DNA of 64,000 bases from positions 1,674,001 through 1,738,000 of the forward strand of contig NZ_CP179213.1 of NCBI RefSeq assembly GCF_051201685.1, given 5' to 3'. How positions within the stretch are numbered: position 1 is the stretch's first letter; the number at the start of each line of letters is the position of its first letter. Positions 45,371-54,503 of this stretch are shown piece after piece. Source of the stretch: Luminiphilus sp051201685. GTDB lineage: Bacteria; Pseudomonadota; Gammaproteobacteria; Pseudomonadales; Halieaceae. Made by a program: the position numbers and the translations under genes. The notes beneath the pieces are model-generated. The model ran no database searches, was not told the DNA's origin, and worked only from the letters and a program-made list of their open reading frames with translations.

Positions 45371-45891
45371 GAGGGCAGCTTCTCACTGGGTGTTTATTGT
45401 TAATTTTAGCGCTGGAGGCTAGTGCACAGAGGTTGAGCACAACCCCCGGATATACAGAGTCTGAAATTAAAGCGGCGTTCACCCTGCACTTGATAAGTTT
45501 TATTAGCTGGCCCAATAGTCAGCAGCCAAACGTCTTGTGTGTAGTCGATGAAAGTGGGGTCCATGATGCCCTTGAGCTGCTACTCAATAAACGTGAAGCC
45601 AAGGACATCTCTCTCAGGAGCTTGGTGGATACCCGAGACGTGGGACCCTGTGACTTGTTGTTTTTAGGCAGCGATGTGGATCTCCCGGCTTTCGATCACA
45701 CACTGCCCTTGCTCACAATAGGCGAGAGAACCGGCTTTGCGGCGGCAGGTGGGATGGTGGAGCTGAGCCGTCGTGCGGGTCGCGTGGAGTTAATTATTAA
45801 TGAATCTGAATTGCAGCACGCTGGGTTTTCTGCGAGCAGCCGATTGATGTCTTTAGCGACCATAGTTACGCCCGGAGTAGTGCGGCCATGA
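45367..45891 (+). CDS. YfiR-family (DUF4154) periplasmic protein
   Basis: A 174-residue protein with a signal peptide (LLTGCLLLILALEASAQ). The mature part has the YfiR/DUF4154 layout: an early SEIKAAFTLHLISFISWP segment, CVVDESGVHDAL in the middle, and ERTGFAAAGGMVELSRRAGRVELIINESEL near the end. In Pseudomonas, YfiR represses the diguanylate cyclase YfiN from the periplasm. No such cyclase follows here; the next gene is a histidine kinase. ATG 45367 overlaps the queF stop, and a longer in-frame start at 45349 is less likely. Confidence 0.82.
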   Translation: MRGQLLTGCLLLILALEASAQRLSTTPGYTESEIKAAFTLHLISFISWPNSQQPNVLCVVDESGVHDALELLLNKREAKDISLRSLVDTRDVGPCDLLFLGSDVDLPAFDHTLPLLTIGERTGFAAAGGMVELSRRAGRVELIINESELQHAGFSASSRLMSLATIVTPGVVRP

Positions 45892-47882
45892 CTCAGCGAC
45901 TCGATAGACGTGTTTCGGTGTTGATGGTTACCATCACCACCGTTGTGACTGTTTTCGTGATATCCATTAGCTTGGGTTTGGCTTTCAGGGCGGCGATGTC
46001 AGAAACCTATGAGCTTAAAGTTATTCAAACGCGAGTTCTTGGCAGTAATTTAACCGCCGCGCTTGCCTTTGAGGACGAGGCAGCCGCAACTGACGTGCTG
46101 GAAACCCTCGAAAACGCTAATGACATTGTATTAGCGCGCATTTTAAAGGGTGATGATCAGGTATTCGCAGAGTACAGAAATGATAAGGGCCAGTTTGCGG
46201 AAATGCTAAAAGCGGCTGATCCCTTGGTGAGCCTCGCCAAAGAAAGGTTTGTATCCAGAATTCACCACCCTGTGATTTGGCAAGGTACTGAGTTGGGTAT
46301 TCTTGAGATTTGGGTAGAGACCTTACCCTCCGATGACCTGGTGAGAGACACGCTGCTCATAGCGTCTTTGGCAATATTATTGGCTGCGCTGTTGGCCTAC
46401 TTGTTAGCGCGACGGCTTGGGCGGCGTGTTCTCCAGCCGGTGAGGGAGCTTTCCACCTTAATGGTTGATATGACCAGCCGAGAGGATTACACCGGACGGT
46501 TTCAGGATTCCAGCATTCTAGAAATAAATACTTTGGGAGAAAGCTTCAATAGCATGCTGTTGGCGATTGAAGACCGCGAGAACTCACTGCAGCAGGCGAT
46601 TAAGGCGCTCGAGGTTGCGAGAGATGAGGCGCAGCACAACGCTGACACCAAAACTTCATTTCTTGCAAATATGTCCCATGAGATACGAACACCTATGAAC
46701 GGGGTGGTGGGAATGGTTTCGCTCATTAAGGAGACCCAACTATCAGATCGGCAGCGCGTTTATTTTGACACCATAGAAAAGTCCGCAGCGGGTTTGCTGG
46801 TTGTTATAGACGACATTCTCGACTTCACAAAACTCGAGTCGGGGCATCTCAAAATAAGGCGAGTGCCCTTTGCTTTGGACGATTTGCTCGGCACGCTGAA
46901 TACTATTTTTGAAATCCAAGCGAACAACAAAGGGCTTGAGTTTAAATTGACTAAGGCCCATGGGCTTCCAGATCGTGTGATAGGCGATCCTGCTCGATTG
47001 CGGCAGCTATTGATGAACTTGATCGGGAATGCCATCAAATTTACCGACGAGGGACTAGTGAAGTTGGTCGTAACGCCTATCGAAAAGAATGGCGCGTCGC
47101 TAATGCGGTTCGAGGTGATCGACACCGGCATTGGAATTGCCGAGGACAAGCAGTCAGGGATTTTTAACGAGTTTTATCAGGTTGATCTGACATCAACACG
47201 CGCCTATGGCGGTACCGGTCTAGGTTTGGCGATATGTCGAGAACTTGCGCAGCTGATGGAAGGCGCTATCTCCTTTGAGAGCAGTAAAGGCAAGGGTTCA
47301 TGTTTTTGGCTGGAATTGCCGTTACCTGAAGATCAGGTAAATCCTTTTGCCTTGCCAACTCCCGTTGAGCCAAAAAGTGACAGAAATCCATTTCGAGCGG
47401 CTCTCGCAGGGGAGGGCGCTGAATCAGCACCCAACATCTCGAGAAAGATTGATCATCAGTCACCGTCTCCCTTGACCTTTTTGAGAGTATTGGTGGTTGA
47501 TGACTCGGAGGTCAATCGGTTTATTCTTTGCGAGCTACTGGCAACTTTGGGGATTAGAGCTTCAGTTGCTTGTAACGGTGAGGAGGCGGTAGCGGCATTT
47601 AACCGATCCCCTCTGGATGTTATTCTCATGGACATTCAAATGCCGGTCATGGATGGCGTGGTTGCTACAGCCGCGATTCAGCAGCTACAGGCAGAAAAAA
47701 GCTTGAATCCGGACTGCATTGTGGTTGGGGTGTCAGCTCATGCGATGAGTGGCGATCGAGAGAAATATCTCGCCTCAGGCATGGCCGACTATTTGACGAA
47801 ACCTATTGATAGGAAAATTCTGGAAAGCTGTCTGAGTGCGTTGGCGAAGGAGCTTCGGGGGGACATACACTTATGGCGCTAA
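45888..47882 (+). CDS. Hybrid sensor histidine kinase with CHASE8-like sensor
   Basis: A 664-residue kinase. An N-terminal helix (about 13-33), a periplasmic CHASE8-like domain (about 38-150), a second helix (about 153-174), HAMP (about 175-230), HisKA with His264 in NMSHEIRTPMNG and HATPase motifs (NAIKFT, DTGIGI, GGTGLGLAIC) are visible. A C-terminal receiver (about 533-655) has Asp582 in ILMDIQMPVMDG. There is no Hpt, GGDEF or DNA-binding domain, so the next partner is encoded elsewhere. It overlaps the YfiR-like gene by four bases. Confidence 0.92.
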   Translation: MTQRLDRRVSVLMVTITTVVTVFVISISLGLAFRAAMSETYELKVIQTRVLGSNLTAALAFEDEAAATDVLETLENANDIVLARILKGDDQVFAEYRNDKGQFAEMLKAADPLVSLAKERFVSRIHHPVIWQGTELGILEIWVETLPSDDLVRDTLLIASLAILLAALLAYLLARRLGRRVLQPVRELSTLMVDMTSREDYTGRFQDSSILEINTLGESFNSMLLAIEDRENSLQQAIKALEVARDEAQHNADTKTSFLANMSHEIRTPMNGVVGMVSLIKETQLSDRQRVYFDTIEKSAAGLLVVIDDILDFTKLESGHLKIRRVPFALDDLLGTLNTIFEIQANNKGLEFKLTKAHGLPDRVIGDPARLRQLLMNLIGNAIKFTDEGLVKLVVTPIEKNGASLMRFEVIDTGIGIAEDKQSGIFNEFYQVDLTSTRAYGGTGLGLAICRELAQLMEGAISFESSKGKGSCFWLELPLPEDQVNPFALPTPVEPKSDRNPFRAALAGEGAESAPNISRKIDHQSPSPLTFLRVLVVDDSEVNRFILCELLATLGIRASVACNGEEAVAAFNRSPLDVILMDIQMPVMDGVVATAAIQQLQAEKSLNPDCIVVGVSAHAMSGDREKYLASGMADYLTKPIDRKILESCLSALAKELRGDIHLWR

Positions 47883-48985
47883 CTATGAAAAAGGCACATC
47901 GAGTACTTGAAGGCTGCCTACGGGTAGCTTTTATTCGGGCTTTAATACTGCCACTGGCGTGTGCAAGTTACGGTGCATGGAGCCAAACAGTGCCCTCGGA
48001 CTTAGTCGATGTCTCAATAGAGGACCTGTTTTCGGCTAACGTAGTCACGGAAGATGCCAGAGCCAGTGACCAGAGGAAATGGTATTTGGCGTATCGGTAT
48101 GGTCGCGCAGAATTTGATGAATATCGCTTGGGTACGCGTAAGTTGAGCTATGAGGATGTTTTGTGGTCAGGCCCATCAGAGCAGCGTACCGGAAGTAACT
48201 ATCCTGTTGTGCCCACTAAAATTCAGCAGGAAGTGCACAGCGTATTGCTGGGCTATCAGTACTCCCATTCGCTATCTGCGCGGGTGTCAATTCCGTTTAT
48301 AAAACAAAGCACCGACCATGTGTCCATTGTCCCAGGCTATGACGAGTTCAACATCAGTTCTGACGGTGTCGGCGATGTCCTCGCGGTGGTTGACTACGAG
48401 CTGTCCCGCACAGTAAACAGCGCTTGGCATGGAGTGTTCGGCTTGAGTATTCCGACCGGCTCCATTGACGAAGAGGGCGATACCCCAAGGGCACCGGGTG
48501 ACCAGCAGCTGCCCTACACCATGCAGATCGGTTCAGGCACCTGGGACTTGCCTCTTGGGATCACCTACAAAAAATATGGACAGCACTTCAGCGGTGGCTC
48601 CGACATGTTAGCGGTCATCCGAACTGGAGATAACGATCGCGACTACCACTTGGGACACAAGTTTACATGGGGGGGCTGGGTGAGCTTCACCGGAGGAGAG
48701 CTGCTTGAGCCCGGCGTACGCTTTAGTTACCGATGGCAGGGGGAAATATCTGGTGAGGATCTTAGCTTACGTGTGCCAAACCCGACGTACCCATACCCGG
48801 CTCCTGTCGTAGACCCGACAGCTTTTGGTGGCCAGCAGCTTGATCTTGCGGTCTACGTAGATGTTAAGGTCGCACCCCGCTGGAACCTGCGCGTTGAGTA
48901 CGGCCAGCCCCTATGGCTAGACTTGAACGGGCCCCAATCCGCAGAAAAGTACCAGTTCAGCTTGGGTGTTAGCACCGTCTTTTAA
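47873..48985 (+). CDS. Outer-membrane beta-barrel protein linked to the YfiR/kinase pair
   Basis: A 370-residue protein with a signal peptide ending near GAWSQ and many beta-strand-like segments (VLLGYQYSHSLSARVSIPF, WNLRVEYGQPLWLDL) and a C-terminal Phe (FSLGVSTVF), as in outer-membrane barrels. The mature start VSIEDLFSANVVTEDARAS resembles the leading motif of TonB-receptor plugs, but no plug domain follows. It overlaps the kinase gene by 10 bases, so it belongs to the same unit. ATG 47885 is an alternative start. Function unknown. Confidence 0.65.
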   Translation: MALTMKKAHRVLEGCLRVAFIRALILPLACASYGAWSQTVPSDLVDVSIEDLFSANVVTEDARASDQRKWYLAYRYGRAEFDEYRLGTRKLSYEDVLWSGPSEQRTGSNYPVVPTKIQQEVHSVLLGYQYSHSLSARVSIPFIKQSTDHVSIVPGYDEFNISSDGVGDVLAVVDYELSRTVNSAWHGVFGLSIPTGSIDEEGDTPRAPGDQQLPYTMQIGSGTWDLPLGITYKKYGQHFSGGSDMLAVIRTGDNDRDYHLGHKFTWGGWVSFTGGELLEPGVRFSYRWQGEISGEDLSLRVPNPTYPYPAPVVDPTAFGGQQLDLAVYVDVKVAPRWNLRVEYGQPLWLDLNGPQSAEKYQFSLGVSTVF

Positions 48986-48994
48986 ACTGTAGTT

Positions 48995-49022
48995 TTGAAG
49001 CAGGGCGGATGACTGTGATACT
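48995..49022 (+). promoter_or_regulatory. Extended -10 promoter of tRNA-Ser
   Basis: TTGAAG (48995-49000) and GATACT (49017-49022) are spaced by 16 bases, with a TG (49014-49015) making an extended -10. It lies 12 bases before tRNA-Ser, partly beyond the stop of the barrel-protein gene. Confidence 0.6.
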
Positions 49023-49034
49023 CTCCGCGCCTTC

Positions 49035-49122
49035 GGAGAAGTGGCCGAGTGGTCGAAGGCGCACGCCTGGAAAGTGTGTATACGGCAACGTATCGAGGGT
49101 TCGAATCCCTCCTTCTCCGCCA
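49035..49122 (+). tRNA. tRNA-Ser (anticodon GGA)
   Basis: A complete type II tRNA. The acceptor is GGAGAAG, the D-arm has GGCCGAGTGGTCGAAGGC, the anticodon loop is CTGGAAA (GGA), a long variable arm (GTGTATACGGCAACGTATC) and the T-loop GTTCGAAT follow, and CCA is encoded. Confidence 0.97.
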
Positions 49123-49125
49123 TTC

Positions 49126-49158
49126 AAAAATATGCCTCCCTTGTGGAGGTATTTTTTT
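49126..49158 (+). terminator. Rho-independent terminator after tRNA-Ser
   Basis: The stem ATGCCTCC / GGAGGTAT (eight pairs including one G-T), with loop CTTGT, is followed by a run of T (TTTTTTT). It ends the tRNA-Ser transcript. Confidence 0.82.
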
Positions 49159-49532
49159 GGATGAATGAAAATGAGCTAGACGAGAATCCTTGGTTCGATA
49201 AAGCGTGACGGAAGGAGCGTTTTAGACGGTATCTTTCGAGATACCGTCCCGCAGGGGTGAAAATAGGCCTAAGGCTGTTTAAATCAATCTCTCTTTCGTC
49301 CCCCTTTTTGTTAGCTCCAGTGTTGCACTGGCTTCTGTCCGGTTGCCGAGGCCAAGTGGCGTAGGTTCCCTAGGAGGCATTTCCTTTGTGCTGGGGTCTA
49401 CATCTGACTGAGTTAATCGTTACCTACCTTCCAGAGGGGGCTACGTAACCCCTGGTGCAAAAGAGCGCTGGTGTTTGACGTTATCCCAAATTGACAGTCG
49501 CTCTAATTGGCTTCAACCAGTCCACGCAAAGC
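49159..49532. other. Gap downstream of tRNA-Ser, with a perfect TTCG hairpin
   Basis: A 374-base stretch without a convincing gene. It contains a short ORF (49161-49208, 15 residues) of doubtful meaning, a perfect 10-base stem closed by a TTCG loop at 49225-49248, and a small CCAGTG/CACTGG repeat (about 49317-49331). I see no integrase or direct repeat of the tRNA end. It could hold a small RNA or be leftover of an old insertion; neither is shown. Confidence 0.4.
49225..49248. repeat. Perfect inverted repeat, 10-base stem with TTCG loop
   Basis: GACGGTATCT and AGATACCGTC form a perfect stem with loop TTCG. No T-run follows on either strand, so it is not a normal terminator. The UUCG loop is unusually stable in RNA. 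Confidence 0.7.
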
Positions 49533-50759
49533 TCATGCGCTTTCATCGATAGCGCCATAGACAATATTTCGGATCTGACCTCGGAAGTTGAACGTTGAGG
49601 ATGGTATGAGCTGAGTCATAAAAATGACGAAAAGCTCTTCCGCGGGGTCGACCCAGAAGTGCGTCGATGCATAGCCCCCCCAATAAAAATCGCCCTCGCC
49701 AACGGTACCAGACGCCACCGCGTCTATTGTCGACGCAAAGCCCAAACCGAAACCCACGCCCTCGTTACTAGTCTCAGAGAAACCGCCCACTGCCATCTGA
49801 GCGAGACTCTTAGTGCCTAGATGGTTTTGCGTCATGAGTTTTAGGGTATTGCGACCGATGAGTTGCAGACCATTATAGTTTCCGTTGCCTACAAGCATGG
49901 TGCAAAATTTGGCGTAGTCTGCCATGGTGCTAACTAGACCGCCCGCGCCGGAGGGTCCTGTCGGTCGATATCGGTAAGGGCTTTCAAGAGGATCATCTTG
50001 AAGTTGCAAACGCTTGTCTGCTCCTCGTACATAGCACGCGGCAAATCGAGATAGCGCGGAGTCAGGAACACAGAAATCAGTGTCGTGCATCTCAAGGGGC
50101 TCAAAAAGTCGTTTTTTGAGAAACTCATCGAAAGGTTGTCCTGATATTTGTTCCACCAGATAGCCACAAATGTCAGTTGCTAAAGAGTAACTCCAACGAG
50201 CGCCTGGTTCATACAGCAAGGGCACCGACCCCAATTTTTCTGCCAAACTTTCTAATGTGTCAGAGCCTGTTCTGGTGACCCCCGCCCGTTGATAGGCTGC
50301 ATCGACCGGTAGTTCCATACCCGGCAGCAGCCCACCGTAGGTGAGCCCCGCTGTGTGCGATAACAAATGTTGAATGGTCATTGCAGTTTTCGGCGGACGT
50401 GTAGTCATGGCTTCACCGCTGCCTTCTACCCATACGCGCTGCGCTGACCACGAGGGTATAAATTTGGCAACAGGGTCGCTTAGCTGAAATCGGCCTTCTT
50501 CAAAAAGCATCATTAGGGCAATGGAGGTGATAGGTTTGGTCATCGAGTAAATGCGAAAGATTGTGTCGTCGCGCATTGGTAAATTGCGCTCAAGATCCAT
50601 GAGTCCCAGGGTTAAAGAGCTCGCAACACAGCCTCTTCGAGCCACCAATAAACGGCATCCGGGTATTTTTTGCGGTGTGATGTAGTGTTCCTGTAAGTGG
50701 ATTCGCAGCCGATCCAGCTTGTTTTTTGAGAATCCGGCGCCTGTGGGGTTAGTTTCCAT
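49533..50759 (-). CDS. Serine hydrolase of the beta-lactamase/EstB type
   Basis: A 408-residue protein of the class C beta-lactamase fold. SMTK holds Ser72 and Lys75, YSL at Tyr191 (RWSYSLATD) is the second motif, and WGGYASTHFWVDP near the C-terminus stands where KTG is in true beta-lactamases. This pattern is typical of esterase-type members such as EstB. There is no clear signal peptide, so it is probably cytoplasmic. Substrate not known. Confidence 0.85.
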   Translation of the reverse strand: METNPTGAGFSKNKLDRLRIHLQEHYITPQKIPGCRLLVARRGCVASSLTLGLMDLERNLPMRDDTIFRIYSMTKPITSIALMMLFEEGRFQLSDPVAKFIPSWSAQRVWVEGSGEAMTTRPPKTAMTIQHLLSHTAGLTYGGLLPGMELPVDAAYQRAGVTRTGSDTLESLAEKLGSVPLLYEPGARWSYSLATDICGYLVEQISGQPFDEFLKKRLFEPLEMHDTDFCVPDSALSRFAACYVRGADKRLQLQDDPLESPYRYRPTGPSGAGGLVSTMADYAKFCTMLVGNGNYNGLQLIGRNTLKLMTQNHLGTKSLAQMAVGGFSETSNEGVGFGLGFASTIDAVASGTVGEGDFYWGGYASTHFWVDPAEELFVIFMTQLIPSSTFNFRGQIRNIVYGAIDESA

Positions 50760-51014
50760 AACTCATGGGACCTCAGGTTTGTTGGCGATTGGGTCAAAGG
50801 GCTTTCGATCGGGCAACAGATTACACTATGCGTCGCGGTTTCGATCGCCCCCAATGTGGGTGCGTATGGCAGTTGCTGTCGGCATCGGGCCTGCGGGTCA
50901 CCAGTTGGGCGATGACACGTTCTAGACATAATCTACAGTTGAGTATTTTGTATGGGTGCGTTTACTTGATGAACATTGGATAATCAGTCTGGAGTTTTTT
51001 GTTTTGGAATCACC

Positions 51015-51860
51015 GTGTTTCTAGGCCGTCGTTTTTTTAATTTTTTGCTACTTGTGGGGTTGCCTTTGGCTACGCTTGGGTCCAACGCCGCGGTGTCCGA
51101 TTTTGTAAAAGTCAAAGCTCCTAGCGTCTCTTACGGTGTGGCATCGTGTCAGATCGCCATGGCACGCCCGGTAAACCAGCCGTCATCATTGCCCAGCGCC
51201 TTTCAATTGGTGACCTGGAATATAGAAAAGGGCAACGACCCTCGATGGCTGGAGGACCTAACAGTTTATCAATCGCCACCTGAGCTCATGTTGCTCCAAG
51301 AGGCATATACCCCCAGCCCCTTTGAGCACTTGATGGGGACTGTGCTCCACGAGAGTTTCGCAAAAGGCTACAGAGCGGGGCATCTTCAGACGGGAGTGTT
51401 GTCGGTTTCCAGCGCAACACCTCAACTTCATTGTGCCCTGACGGCCTATGAACCTTGGTTGTCGACGCCGAAAGCGACTTCGGTGACTCGGTACGGTTTT
51501 GCTAAAAGCGAGCAAACTTTGCTCGTGGTTAACGCACACATGGTGAACTTTGAATGGGGTGTGACGGGGTTTAGTGATCAATGGGCACAGATTGAGCAGG
51601 TACTGCAAAGGCACGAGGGTCCTTTGATCGTTGCTGGCGATTTCAATACATGGAGTCCAAGGCGCTTAGAGCTATTGGAGGGCGTCAAAGCGCGGCACAA
51701 GCTTAACAGTGTTTCCTTTACGCCCGATCGGCGAACCACTTTTTTCGGGTCGCCCTTAGATCACGTACTTGTTCGACAGTTAACAGCGACGCATTCTCAC
51801 GTTCTTGCGTCTGGTAAATCAGACCACAACAGTCTCTGGGTCAATCTTCGGTTGAAGTAA
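51015..51860 (+). CDS. Exported endonuclease/exonuclease/phosphatase-family protein
   Basis: From GTG 51015 the protein has 281 residues with a signal peptide (GRRFFNFLLLVGLPLATLGSN). The fold motifs are LVTWNIEKG, LMLLQEAY, VVNAHMVNFEWG, VAGDFNTWSP and the C-terminal SDHNSLWV. The set fits a metal-dependent phosphodiesterase or nuclease acting outside the cytoplasm. A TTG at 50976 would add 13 residues. It has its own upstream gap of about 250 bases, divergent from the serine hydrolase. Confidence 0.8.
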   Translation: MFLGRRFFNFLLLVGLPLATLGSNAAVSDFVKVKAPSVSYGVASCQIAMARPVNQPSSLPSAFQLVTWNIEKGNDPRWLEDLTVYQSPPELMLLQEAYTPSPFEHLMGTVLHESFAKGYRAGHLQTGVLSVSSATPQLHCALTAYEPWLSTPKATSVTRYGFAKSEQTLLVVNAHMVNFEWGVTGFSDQWAQIEQVLQRHEGPLIVAGDFNTWSPRRLELLEGVKARHKLNSVSFTPDRRTTFFGSPLDHVLVRQLTATHSHVLASGKSDHNSLWVNLRLK

Positions 51861-51969
51861 GTCGCTCATGGTTAACCGACAAGGCAATTAATAGCTACAA
51901 GATCTAGACAGCGGCACTGTGCGTAACAACCTCGCCGTACTTCACAACCAGTACGGGAGGGGAAGCAAA

Positions 51970-52212
51970 ATGCAAAGGAACATAAGCGGACTTGAGCGGG
52001 TGCTCAGGCTCTGTCTCGGATTAGGAATTTGTGCAGCTGTGCTCATGCTCGGGCACACGAACTTGGCAGATAGCGCACTGCTGCTTGTGGGGCTCTTTCT
52101 GGTTCTAAACGGCCTCACGGCACGCTGTTACCTATGGCGTTGGCTAGGCATCAACAGCTTTCGCAGGGCTGGGGGGTGTTCGATCAGTCCCAACGATCGG
52201 TCTGAAGCTTGA
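51970..52212 (+). CDS. Small membrane protein, DUF2892-like
   Basis: An 80-residue protein beginning MQRNISGLERVLRLCLGLG, typical of DUF2892/YgaP-type membrane modules, with two helices and a GLTARCYLWRWLGI end. The chosen ATG is preceded by GGGAGGGGAAG. It may accompany a rhodanese in other bacteria, but none is here. The in-frame codon at 51919 is unlikely. Confidence 0.75.
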   Translation: MQRNISGLERVLRLCLGLGICAAVLMLGHTNLADSALLLVGLFLVLNGLTARCYLWRWLGINSFRRAGGCSISPNDRSEA

Positions 52213-52281
52213 ACGCTTTGCTGAGCATTCAGTGCCGCGCGCCAAAACCTATAGCGGTTGGTCCGCGGCTACCGGCAACAC

Positions 52282-53571
52282 TCAGCCCGACTGTTTTTGA
52301 AGATCGGGCAGCAGGTGTCGCGCGGCCATAACAAAACACGCAGTGCCACTGAGGCCCATCAACAGCGCGCACATCATGGCGTAGCGCAGATTGTTGTCTC
52401 CGAATATGCCAACAAAACTGTCACTGAGAAGCCCGACGATAACAGGGCCTAAGCCCAGTCCAATCATATTCAAGATGAAAAAGAGAACCGCTGAGGCCAT
52501 GGCCCGCATCGCGGGGGAGACCAATGACTGGCACATGGCAATGCTTGGTCCTAAATACAATGAATTAAGAATATTGGCTGGAAACAGAACCAACAAAAGA
52601 AGCGTGGCATCATCGCTTAGTATGGCGTAGGCCATCGGAATCACCGCAAGACAATTTCCGATAATTGGAATCCAAACATACCAGCGCTTGTCATTTCGAC
52701 CCCATCGATCCGCCAAAAAGCCCCCCATAAAGGTGCCTATAGCACCGGCTACGCCTGACACTAACCCAAGGGCAAAACCTACCTCAGCGACAGAAAACCC
52801 GTGACTCCTCATTAAATATGAAGGGTAGAAGTTGCCGTTGCCATAGGCTACGAACGAGGTCATAGAGCAGCCGAAAGCAATCCACCAAAAGGACCGCCGT
52901 TGTTTTAGCGTGCTCATGGTCGTTTTGAGGCTGGATTTTTTGACAGTTTGCCCAAGGTCCCAGCGACCCCTCAGCGGCTCGCGAACTAAAATGAGAACGA
53001 TGAACGCGAAGAAAAGACCAGGAATGCCCACGATGAAAAAAGCATTACGCCAGCCAAATGTCTCCGCAATGTAGCCTCCCCCTGCAAAACCAAAAAGAAT
53101 GCCTAAATAAATTCCTGCGGTGTAAAACGACAGGGCGGTTCCACGCTTTTCGGGGGGGAAATAATCGCTAATCATTGAGTGAGCGGGTGGCGACCCTCCG
53201 GCCTCTCCCAGTCCTACGCCTAGCCTTGCAAGAACGAGCTGACTATAGCTGCCGACCATTCCTGACAGTGCGGTCATGCCACTCCACAAGGCTAGGGAGC
53301 CCGCAATAATGTTTCTGCGATTAGAGCGGTCTGCAAGCCAAGCAATGGGTATTCCCGCACACACATAGATAAGGGCAAAACTGAAGCCTGTAAGCAGTCC
53401 CAGTTGGGCGTCGGATAAACTCAATTCAGCCTTAATGGGCTCTTGCAAAATGACAAGAATTTGTCGGTCGATAAAGTTAAAGGTGTAGACAATCGTGAGC
53501 ACCACGAGAACCAGCCATCGATATCGATGTTCCTTTACATCTTGGTCGGTTTTTAACGAATCAGTCATCAT
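52282..53571 (-). CDS. MFS transporter, spinster-like
   Basis: A 429-residue protein with 12 membrane helices. The first loop has WLADRSNRRNIIAGSLALWS, the later LGEAGGSPPAHSMISDYFPP is typical of spinster-like MFS members, and FMGGFLADRWGRNDKRW repeats the MFS loop motif in the second half. It is probably a proton- or sodium-coupled carrier of an organic anion or lipid-like compound; no substrate can be assigned. It is divergent from moaC. Confidence 0.86.
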   Translation of the reverse strand: MMTDSLKTDQDVKEHRYRWLVLVVLTIVYTFNFIDRQILVILQEPIKAELSLSDAQLGLLTGFSFALIYVCAGIPIAWLADRSNRRNIIAGSLALWSGMTALSGMVGSYSQLVLARLGVGLGEAGGSPPAHSMISDYFPPEKRGTALSFYTAGIYLGILFGFAGGGYIAETFGWRNAFFIVGIPGLFFAFIVLILVREPLRGRWDLGQTVKKSSLKTTMSTLKQRRSFWWIAFGCSMTSFVAYGNGNFYPSYLMRSHGFSVAEVGFALGLVSGVAGAIGTFMGGFLADRWGRNDKRWYVWIPIIGNCLAVIPMAYAILSDDATLLLLVLFPANILNSLYLGPSIAMCQSLVSPAMRAMASAVLFFILNMIGLGLGPVIVGLLSDSFVGIFGDNNLRYAMMCALLMGLSGTACFVMAARHLLPDLQKQSG

Positions 53572-53762
53572 TTGGTCTCGTGACAGAAGGTTGGCGGAGG
53601 GTTAGCCAAAATAGCGAGTTAACTATGTGTGCGTGACGGCGGTGCAGTGGAATTCACCATCACCCGAACATCATTTCACAGTCACCCTTGTTGACCAAGT
53701 TCAAAATAATATGGGGCCAGTCGTGGCTGCGTGGCAAAACCGGCTCGTGGTATCCTTTACCC

Positions 53763-54254
53763 ATGTCAAATTCTAAACTCACCCACCTTGATGAAGCGGG
53801 CCATGCCAGCATGGTAAATGTGGGCATGAAACCCGACACTGAGCGCTGTGCTACAGCAACAGGCAAGGTCCGTATGGAGGCATCCACACTTGATTCGATC
53901 TTGGAGGGAACTTTGCCCAAGGGCGATGTTTTTGCGGTTGCGCGCATCGCTGGCATTCAAGCGGCCAAACAGTGCTCTAACTTAATACCCCTGTGCCATT
54001 TATTGTTGCTAAACAGTGTCCAAGTGGCTTTGGAGCCAGACCCAGAGCTACCGGGCGTTCAAATTTCGGCGACCTGCCGAGTCAACGGTAAAACTGGCGT
54101 TGAGATGGAGGCGCTGACCGCGGTATCTGTCGCAGCACTCACGCTTTATGACATGTGCAAAGCCGTGGACCGTGGGATGACCATCGAGGACATTCAGGTA
54201 GAAAGCAAAGCGGGGGGCGCCAGCGGAACGTGGCAAAGAGGTGATACATGCTGA
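53763..54254 (+). CDS. moaC: Cyclic pyranopterin monophosphate synthase MoaC
   Basis: A 163-residue MoaC. The signatures MVNVGMKPDTERCATATG, KQCSNLIPLCHLL and GVEMEALTAVSVAALTLYDM are intact. It converts the product of MoaA to cyclic pyranopterin monophosphate in molybdenum cofactor synthesis. I chose ATG 53763 (MSNSKLTHLDEAG); the in-frame start at 53688 is too far upstream. It overlaps moaD by seven bases. moaA and moaB are not in the window. Confidence 0.96.
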   Translation: MSNSKLTHLDEAGHASMVNVGMKPDTERCATATGKVRMEASTLDSILEGTLPKGDVFAVARIAGIQAAKQCSNLIPLCHLLLLNSVQVALEPDPELPGVQISATCRVNGKTGVEMEALTAVSVAALTLYDMCKAVDRGMTIEDIQVESKAGGASGTWQRGDTC

Positions 54255-54502
54255 CGGTGCGATTTTTTTCTTTGATCCGTGAAGCGCTCGATTGCGAAGA
54301 ACTAGAAGTGGCGCATCATGCCGAATTACAAACCCTTGAGGACCTCAAGGGGAGCTTAGCCAGTAAGGGTGGTGAGTTATGGCGGGAAACGTTGTACCAG
54401 CCCAATGTGGTGCATGCACTCAATCAACGAGTGGTCAATACGGACCATGTGTTGGCAGACGGTGACGAGGTGGCTTTTTTTCCACCCATGACCGGCGGTT
54501 GA
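54248..54502 (+). CDS. moaD: Molybdopterin synthase small subunit MoaD
   Basis: An 84-residue ubiquitin-like protein ending in TGG, the C-terminal Gly-Gly that carries the thiocarboxylate. It pairs with MoaE. It overlaps moaC and is followed after one base by moaE. Confidence 0.95.
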   Translation: MLTVRFFSLIREALDCEELEVAHHAELQTLEDLKGSLASKGGELWRETLYQPNVVHALNQRVVNTDHVLADGDEVAFFPPMTGG

Positions 54503-54503
54503 T

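Noticed and set aside
49161..49208. Short ORF of 15 residues after tRNA-Ser
   Set aside because: Too short, no ribosome site, and it overlaps the end of the terminator's T-run. No similarity to a recombinase could be shown.
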